Shown: piece by piece, positions 41,935-46,948 of the stretch
Numbering within the stretch: the stretch's first letter is position 1
How the letters are laid out: every line of letters starts with the position of its first letter
Assembly (NCBI GenBank): GCA_017476605.1
Contig: JAFUZM010000255.1
Span: 1-46,948, forward strand
Origin: Clostridia bacterium
GTDB lineage: Bacteria > Bacillota > Clostridia > Christensenellales > Aristaeellaceae
Direction: 5' to 3'
DNA: 46,948 nucleotides
Notes under the pieces: generated by a model
What the model was told of the DNA's origin: nothing
Database searches by the model: none
Seen by the model: the letters and a program-made list of their open reading frames with translations, nothing else
Made by a program: the position numbers and the translations under genes

Positions 41935-43781
41935 AACACAGTACATCCTTTCGCCGTGCGATGCTCCTGGCCTACAGCTCGGTCATTATCTTTGCCCTGC
42001 TTCTGCTACTCATTTACAATCTTGTTTCGCCGCGGCTCTTTGCGCAAAACAAGGTCGATGATCTCCTCCCGAAGGGGCAGATTATCGCCGGCTATATCGA
42101 AAGCACACTCAGCGGGGAAATCTCCTCAGGCTATCTTGTTCCCCTCATCGGACGCAGCACATCGCAATGGGAGGCGACGGTCTGGGTTGTTGATACAAAT
42201 GGCGAAACGCTGATTCGCACGCAGGTCGTCGATGACCGTAAGGTCGGGCGGCTGCCGACCTCACTGGCAAATTCCATGCTTCCCTCTGTCCTCAAGGGCC
42301 AAAATGCTACGCATGTCGGTATCCTTGAGGACATCACGGTCAGCACGACGCAGAGCCCCTATTCCGGAACGCTTTCAAATCCGCTCAGCTTAATTGGACA
42401 GAAGGATACCAGCTCAGCAGAAGAGGACCTCAAGGATAAAATTGTCGCAGTCGCCGTTCCGATTTTTTATAAGACGGAGGTTGTAGGGGCCGTATTTATG
42501 GCACAGACGATGACTGAGGTCATGAACAGCGTGCGTGTTCTCACAAACACCATCATGATGTCCATGGTGGTGGTTGCACTCGTTCTGCTTCCCTTTATCT
42601 TCTTTTTTGCCTCCAGGATGACACGGCCTATTGCTGAAATGCGTAAAACCGCGTTGATCATGGCGAGCGGCGATCTCAGCGTGCGTGCAGATGATACCGG
42701 AAAGGATGAGTATGGGGAACTGGGACACGCGCTCAATTTCCTCTCCTCCGAACTTGGCAGTACCATCACAAAGCTGGAACTGGAACGCAATCGTCTCGAG
42801 AGCTTTATTAACGGACTCAGCGAGGGAATCATTGCCTATGATGCATCGGAACATCTGACGCTGGTAAATCCCGCGGTTTCTGAACTGCTGGCGCTGAGCG
42901 ATGCCTCCAGGATTGCGGAGGAGGCTCCGGACATCACGGGCGTCTTCCATGCCACGTTTGAAACGCATGCGCCTACGCAAAAGACCATCTGGCGCAGTAC
43001 ATCCGTGCTCCATGTTTCCGTAGCTCCCCTGTTCGATTCCACGGGAGCCTTCAATGGATGCGTCGGCATTCTGTCCGATGTCACCAGTGCGGAGCGACTT
43101 GAGCGAACACGGCGGGATTATGTTGCCAATGTTTCGCATGAACTGAGGACGCCCCTGACAGCGCTGAGGGCTCTGATGGAGCCACTGCGGGATGGACTGG
43201 TCAAGACGGAGGAACAGCGCCAGCAGATCTATGACACGGTTTTGAGGGAAACCATGCGACTTTCCCGTCTGGTCAGCGACATGCTGGAGCTCTCACGGCT
43301 GCAAAGCGGCACGGCATCCATGGAAATCAGCACCTTTGATCCCACACTCATTCTTGAAACGATACGAAATACCTATTCTCCCTATGCGGAGGATTATCAG
43401 AAATCCTTTGTCTATGATGTTCCGGACGCGCTTCCTCCTGTCAGAGGAAACCCGGACCGGACGCAGCAGGTACTCATTGCACTCCTTGATAACGCGTTTA
43501 AGTATACCCCGGATGGCGGAGTCGTGACACTATCCGCCGTACTCAGGGAACAGTCCATACTCGTTTCTGTGAAGGATACCGGTATTGGGATTTCGGAGGA
43601 AGACCTCCCCCATGTCTTTGAGCGTTTCTATAAGGCAGACAAGTCTCATCATGGACATGGCACCGGTCTTGGACTGGCCATTGCCTATGAAATCATGCAG
43701 CTTCTGGGCGAAAACATGTGGGCTCAAAGTGAACTGGGGGCCGGCAGCACCTTTACGTTTACCCTGCATCTGGCACAATAA
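41931..43781 (+). CDS. Membrane sensor histidine kinase with HAMP and PAS
   Basis: The 616-residue kinase has a transmembrane helix at about 12-33, an extracytoplasmic sensor of ~160 residues and a second helix near 200-225. A HAMP domain (RMTRPIAEMRKTALIMASGDL) and a PAS-like domain (about 290-380) follow. The phospho-acceptor His403 lies in NVSHELRTPLTAL. The ATPase has the N box DNAFKYT, DTGIGISEEDLPHVFERFYK and GTGLGLAIA. This order resembles WalK/PhoR kinases of Bacillota, which watch the envelope or phosphate. The signal sensed is unknown; the gene upstream suggests a link to carbohydrate or cell-surface state. Confidence 0.93.
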   Translation: MKHSTSFRRAMLLAYSSVIIFALLLLLIYNLVSPRLFAQNKVDDLLPKGQIIAGYIESTLSGEISSGYLVPLIGRSTSQWEATVWVVDTNGETLIRTQVVDDRKVGRLPTSLANSMLPSVLKGQNATHVGILEDITVSTTQSPYSGTLSNPLSLIGQKDTSSAEEDLKDKIVAVAVPIFYKTEVVGAVFMAQTMTEVMNSVRVLTNTIMMSMVVVALVLLPFIFFFASRMTRPIAEMRKTALIMASGDLSVRADDTGKDEYGELGHALNFLSSELGSTITKLELERNRLESFINGLSEGIIAYDASEHLTLVNPAVSELLALSDASRIAEEAPDITGVFHATFETHAPTQKTIWRSTSVLHVSVAPLFDSTGAFNGCVGILSDVTSAERLERTRRDYVANVSHELRTPLTALRALMEPLRDGLVKTEEQRQQIYDTVLRETMRLSRLVSDMLELSRLQSGTASMEISTFDPTLILETIRNTYSPYAEDYQKSFVYDVPDALPPVRGNPDRTQQVLIALLDNAFKYTPDGGVVTLSAVLREQSILVSVKDTGIGISEEDLPHVFERFYKADKSHHGHGTGLGLAIAYEIMQLLGENMWAQSELGAGSTFTFTLHLAQ

Positions 43782-43811
43782 AAAACTGACGGGCATATGC
43801 CCGTCAGTTTT
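43782..43811. terminator. Bidirectional terminator between the kinase gene and prs
   Basis: A 30-base perfect palindrome (AAAACTGACGGGCAT and its complement) gives AAAA before and TTTTA after the stem on both strands. It starts directly at the kinase stop and ends 3 bases before the prs stop, serving both convergent genes. Confidence 0.92.
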
Positions 43812-43813
43812 AT

Positions 43814-45031
43814 TTACAGATTCGGATGCTCACTGCGATACTTGGTGAGAAGCTTTTCGATGCGATGCCAGGGATTCAGCAGATAGGAAAGCGACTGATC
43901 ATGATTCAGCGTCGCAATCACATAGGCCATGTACTTGCACATGTCTGCCTGACTGAACCAGGGACGATCCAGCACCTCCTGAGGCGTATAGGTCAGATTG
44001 GTTGCAAACACATGGTCGAGAAGCCCCTCTGCATGTGCCTTGTCAAATGCCTCAAGTCCTTTTGTAAAGAAGGCAAAGGTTGCACCGGCAAACACGCGCT
44101 CGGCACCACGTTTCTTGAGGTTCTGGCAAAGATCCAGGATTGAGTCACCGGAGGCAATGATGTCATCGGCGACGAAAATGTCTTTTCCCTCTACGCTGTC
44201 GCCCAGGTATTCATGGGCGATAATGGGATTGCTGCCGTTGACGATACGTGTATAATCACGGCGCTTATAGAACATGCCCATATCGACGCCCATGGCGGAG
44301 CTGTAATAAATATTCCGATTGAGTGCGCCTTCATCCGGCGAGATGACCATCATATGCTCCTTATCAATGCGCAAATCCGAATAGGTCTTGCACATCGCCT
44401 TGAGCATCTGATAGGTTGGCATGATGCTTTCAAACCCATGAAGCGGGATCGCATTGGATACGCGGGGATCATGTGCATCAAAGGTGATGATATTGGAGAC
44501 GCCCATGTTTACGAGTTCCTGAAGCATCAGGGCACAGTCAAGCGATTCCCGTGCGGAACGGCGATGCTGACGTCCCTCATAAAGCATCGGCATGATGACG
44601 TTGATTCGATAGGCTTTGCCGCTGGCAGCAGAGATGATGCGCTTCAGATCCGCATAATGCTCATCCGGCGTCATCGGAACTTCCTTGCCATACAGCTTAT
44701 AGGTGCACTGGTATGCACCGACATCGCAGATGATGAACAGATCATATCCACGGACGGTTCCCTGGATCATGCCCTTGGCCTCACCTGTTCCAAAACGGGG
44801 ACAGGTCGCCTCAAGCAAAAAACCATTCTTGTCATTTCCGTAGAAGCTGTGCAGACTCTGCTGATCGCTTTCTCCATCCGGCTCTCCTGCTACCTGCCAG
44901 CGAAGGAGATACTCATTTACTCTATTTCCAATTTCCGAGCAGCCATTCATTGCAATAACGCCGAGCGGCGCGACCGGTCTGGTCGGGAATTTCTTCTCAG
45001 ATTCAGGTCTCATCATATCAATTCCATTCAT
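43814..45031 (-). CDS. prs: PRPP synthetase, divergent extended form
   Basis: Ribose-phosphate diphosphokinase makes PRPP for nucleotide, His and Trp synthesis. Start 45031 has AAAGGA 8 bases upstream; earlier ATGs lie in or before that site. The 405 residues exceed the usual ~315. They include an N-terminal extension (~60 residues), TFDAHDPRVSNAI in place of the classical D-L-H-A block, KRRDYTRIV (flexible catalytic loop with Lys-Arg) and FVADDIIASGDSILDL as PRPP loop, where the standard form has V-D-D-I-x-D-T-x-G-T. This variant is familiar from Clostridia genomes. Alternative: a phosphoribosyltransferase-fold enzyme of other activity. Confidence 0.82.
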   Translation of the reverse strand: MNGIDMMRPESEKKFPTRPVAPLGVIAMNGCSEIGNRVNEYLLRWQVAGEPDGESDQQSLHSFYGNDKNGFLLEATCPRFGTGEAKGMIQGTVRGYDLFIICDVGAYQCTYKLYGKEVPMTPDEHYADLKRIISAASGKAYRINVIMPMLYEGRQHRRSARESLDCALMLQELVNMGVSNIITFDAHDPRVSNAIPLHGFESIMPTYQMLKAMCKTYSDLRIDKEHMMVISPDEGALNRNIYYSSAMGVDMGMFYKRRDYTRIVNGSNPIIAHEYLGDSVEGKDIFVADDIIASGDSILDLCQNLKKRGAERVFAGATFAFFTKGLEAFDKAHAEGLLDHVFATNLTYTPQEVLDRPWFSQADMCKYMAYVIATLNHDQSLSYLLNPWHRIEKLLTKYRSEHPNL

Positions 45032-45142
45032 GGTAAACATCCTTTCTGAAATCGCAATCCGGAACCATTTTGGGCTGCAGGGATCGGGAGTCGTACGATT
45101 CACAGAACCGATTCTCCATCACAATCTCCGCAGGGCCGTACC

Positions 45143-45171
45143 ATAATACACAAATTGAATATGAAAAGCAA
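45143..45171 (-). promoter_or_regulatory. Promoter of prs
   Basis: On the minus strand TTGCTT (45171-45166), 17 bases and TATTAT (45148-45143) lie about 110 bases before the prs start. A TTGACA a few bases further up has no well-spaced -10. Confidence 0.5.
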
Positions 45172-45373
45172 TGTCAATTTCCAAAAATCTGCTATTTTTC
45201 TTTTTCCTTCCGGAAGCGAGATTCTGAAAATTGATTGCTCAATCCGATTTGTTTCTGGGCATTTGTCACGATTTTTAGGCGTATTTTTTTGCACCCTTGA
45301 TGAACAGGTCAAGATCAGATGCACAAAAATTGAGATGAAAAGTTTTCCGTCTCCTCCGGGAAAAGGTTATGCC

Positions 45374-45402
45374 TTGACCCGCTTTGCCCCTGTTGCTATA
45401 AT
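45374..45402 (+). promoter_or_regulatory. Promoter of murG-mnmG
   Basis: TTGACC (45374-45379), 17 bases and TATAAT (45397-45402) form a near-consensus promoter about 75 bases upstream of the murG start. Confidence 0.88.
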
Positions 45403-45477
45403 GTGTCCGCACAGATGGTTTGGCGAGCCTGGCTCGCTTTTTTACTGATATTCAAACTATGACAAGGAGAAAGTTCA

Positions 45478-46536
45478 TTGAAACGCATTGTATTAACCGG
45501 TGGTGGCACTGCCGGACATGTATCCCCCAATCAGGCACTCATTCCGGAGCTTCTTAAGGAAGGCTGGGAAATTCATTATATAGGTACAAACGGCATTGAA
45601 AAAGGCCTGATCGAATCCATGGATTCGGTAGAATATCATACGATCCACTCAGGGAAGCTAAGACGCTACTTTGATGTGAAGAATTTTACGGACATTTTCA
45701 GGGTAATTGCCGGTTTCTTTGAGAGCATCTCCATTCTGCGGAAGCTGAAGCCCCAGATTGTCTTTGCGAAAGGCGGATTTGTTTCCGTTCCTGTCGTCTA
45801 TTCTGCAGCGCTCCTCAGAATTCCTGTGGTCATGCATGAAAGTGACATTACACCGGGACTTGCGAACAAACTGTGCAAGCCGTTTTGCCGTGCACTTTGC
45901 ACGACCTTCCCGGAGTGTGCCAAAGCGGTTGGTGAGAAAGGCGTTGTGACCGGAACCCCGCTTCGCAAGCAGCTTTTTTCCGGAACCAGACAGCAGGGCC
46001 TTGACCTCACAGGCTTTGACGGGAAAAAGCCCATCCTGATGATGACCGGCGGCTCCCTTGGTGCTCAGAGCGTGAACGCAGTGCTCCGTGAGGCACTCCC
46101 CTCGCTTCTCCCCGACTTTGATATTCTGCACATCTGTGGACGCGGGAACCGTTCCGAGGAGCATGCGAATATTCCCGGGTATGTCCAGTTTGAGTATCTT
46201 TCGGAGGAAATGCCGAATGCGTATGCCTGCGCAGACATCATTTTGTCCCGCGCGGGATCCAACTCTGTTTCTGAAATTCTTGCCTTAAAGAAACCTGCGC
46301 TGCTGATCCCCTATCATAGTGGTCGTGGCGATCAGGTGCTGAATGCCCGCTCTGTCGAGGCCAGAGGACTTTGCCGCGTTCTCCCTCAGAGCGAAATGAC
46401 AGCAGCCTCGCTTACAGAGGCGCTGCACCACCTTTATGAGTCACGAAACGAGATTGTCCTGGCACTCGACGCGCTTCCCGATTCAGACGGAACGGAAGCG
46501 GTGATGAAGCAAATCCGTTTGTATGCGAATAAGTAA
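45478..46536 (+). CDS. murG: UDP-N-acetylglucosamine:lipid I GlcNAc transferase MurG
   Basis: MurG adds GlcNAc to lipid I to give lipid II, at the inner face of the membrane. The start is TTG at 45478 with AAGGAG 8 bases upstream. The 352-residue GT-B enzyme has the N-terminal glycine loop VLTGGGTAGHVSPNQAL, FAKGGFVSVPVVYSA, HESDITPGLANKL and TGGSLGAQSVNAVL, the second glycine loop of the C-terminal domain, and RAGSNSVSEILALKKPALLIPY, the donor-binding block. All MurG signatures are intact. It is not next to other mur or fts genes here, and mnmG follows it after 24 bases. Confidence 0.96.
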   Translation: MKRIVLTGGGTAGHVSPNQALIPELLKEGWEIHYIGTNGIEKGLIESMDSVEYHTIHSGKLRRYFDVKNFTDIFRVIAGFFESISILRKLKPQIVFAKGGFVSVPVVYSAALLRIPVVMHESDITPGLANKLCKPFCRALCTTFPECAKAVGEKGVVTGTPLRKQLFSGTRQQGLDLTGFDGKKPILMMTGGSLGAQSVNAVLREALPSLLPDFDILHICGRGNRSEEHANIPGYVQFEYLSEEMPNAYACADIILSRAGSNSVSEILALKKPALLIPYHSGRGDQVLNARSVEARGLCRVLPQSEMTAASLTEALHHLYESRNEIVLALDALPDSDGTEAVMKQIRLYANK

Positions 46537-46560
46537 GTATGATTTTGAAAGGATTTGGTC

Positions 46561-46948
46561 ATGGAATCATATGACGTAATCGTTGTAGGTGCCGGGCATG
46601 CGGGATGCGAGGCAGCCCTTGCCGCTGCACGTATGGGCTGTCATGTTCTTCTTCTGACGTTAAACCTTGACAGCATTGCGCTCATGCCCTGCAACCCCGC
46701 GATTGGCGGAACAGGAAAAGGCCATTTGGTCAGAGAAATTGATGCCCTGGGCGGCGAGATGGCGCTGGCAGCAGATGATACCTTCCTGCAGTCAAGGATG
46801 CTCAATACCGGCAAAGGTCCTGCTGTGCATTCACTGCGGGTGCAGTCGGATAAACGGGTGTATCAGAACCGGATGCGAAAGGCACTCTTTTCCGAGCCTA
46901 ACCTTTCCATAAAGCAGGGCGAATGCGGGAAGATCCTTTTTGAGGATC
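46561..46948 (+). CDS. mnmG: tRNA uridine-5-carboxymethylaminomethyl synthesis enzyme MnmG (5' part)
   Basis: The FAD enzyme MnmG acts with MnmE to modify U34 in several tRNAs. The frame starts at ATG 46561 (AAAGGA upstream) and is open to the window end, giving 129 residues of a ~620-residue protein. [22 protein letters not shown] is the FAD-binding dinucleotide fold, and [20 protein letters not shown] and ALGGEM follow, the standard family blocks. [19 protein letters not shown] is the next block, with Gly where many homologues have Ser. The gene probably shares the murG promoter. Confidence 0.93.
   Translation, partial: MESYDVIVVGAGHAGCEAALAAARMGCHVLLLTLNLDSIALMPCNPAIGGTGKGHLVREIDALGGEMALAADDTFLQSRMLNTGKGPAVHSLRVQSDKRVYQNRMRKALFSEPNLSIKQGECGKILFED

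Larger units (their letters stand above)
45032..45477. other. Divergent regulatory region between prs and murG
   Basis: This 446-base gap contains the promoters of prs (minus) and murG (plus), described separately. I see no gene in it: the open frames on both strands carry low-complexity, Phe- and Ser-rich translations without ribosome binding sites. Confidence 0.6.

Noticed and set aside
44213..45049. Plus-strand open frame of about 278 codons opposite prs
   Set aside because: Antisense shadow of a conserved enzyme; no start signal or domain.
45155..45448. Possible small gene between prs and murG
   Set aside because: The reading overlaps the murG promoter, has no ribosome binding site and reads like AT-rich intergenic sequence.

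Overview
The window looks like a chromosomal segment of a Bacillota (Clostridia-type) bacterium with intermediate GC. This rests on strong AGGAGG-type ribosome binding sites, many consensus TTGACA-N17-TATAAT promoters, an XerS-like recombinase, a Phd/RelE-type toxin-antitoxin pair, an extended-length PRPP synthetase, an Lgt homologue, a UgpB/MalFG-type sugar ABC importer and several glycoside hydrolases. I cannot name a genus; an intestinal or fermentative Clostridia lineage would fit the carbohydrate gene content. There is no CRISPR array, no rRNA operon and no intact insertion sequence.

Layout. 0.7-1.8 kb holds a CdaR/PucR-type regulator. 1.85-11.3 kb (+) is one long run: an exported S41 protease, four tandem family-2 glycosyltransferases, a polysaccharide pyruvyl transferase, an FrhB/FdhB-type iron-sulfur protein gene broken by one in-frame amber codon, then tadA and lysA. 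The run is built on overlapping ATGA stop/start junctions and looks like a surface-glycan locus with two housekeeping genes on its tail. 11.3-13.8 kb (-) carries an XerS-like recombinase, rnhA and proC; a 28-bp candidate dif site with 11-6-11 geometry lies beside xerS. 13.8-19.8 kb is an accessory zone: a decayed HTH/KLGD-repeat gene, a tRNA-Tyr/tRNA-Leu pair with a near-perfect promoter, a toxin-antitoxin pair, two GNAT acetyltransferases, a GIY-YIG protein, an intact flavodoxin, two separated pieces of another flavodoxin, and serine-recombinase and HTH remnants.

19.8-24.9 kb (-) is an FRG-domain gene followed by a complete sugar ABC importer (binding lipoprotein, ATPase, two permeases). 25.0-29.5 kb (-) is a tight six-gene operon behind a structured leader: secreted leucine-rich-repeat protein, secreted phosphodiester glycosidase-like protein, divergent Lgt-like membrane protein, small Cys protein, HAD phosphatase and RlmA-type methyltransferase. 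29.6-31.9 kb (-) is a GH3 beta-glucosidase, divergent from lgt-recX (+, 32.1-33.9 kb). 34-37.7 kb (-) is a four-gene sugar-modification/glycan-initiation operon (PLP aminotransferase, formyltransferase, PIG-L deacetylase, initiating sugar-phosphate transferase). Then come a GH13 enzyme (-), a GH127-like protein followed directly by an OmpR/sensor-kinase pair (+), a divergent PRPP synthetase (-), murG (+) and the 5' part of mnmG (+), cut by the window end.

The items most worth following up are the amber-interrupted FrhB gene, the candidate dif beside xerS, the structured leader and composition of the LRR/glycosidase/Lgt-like operon, the two Lgt-family proteins that appear to share a C-terminal extension, and the split flavodoxin flanking recombinase debris. 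Starts were moved inward from the longest open frame wherever a clear ribosome binding site or a family-typical N-terminus argued for it; each case is explained in the entry.
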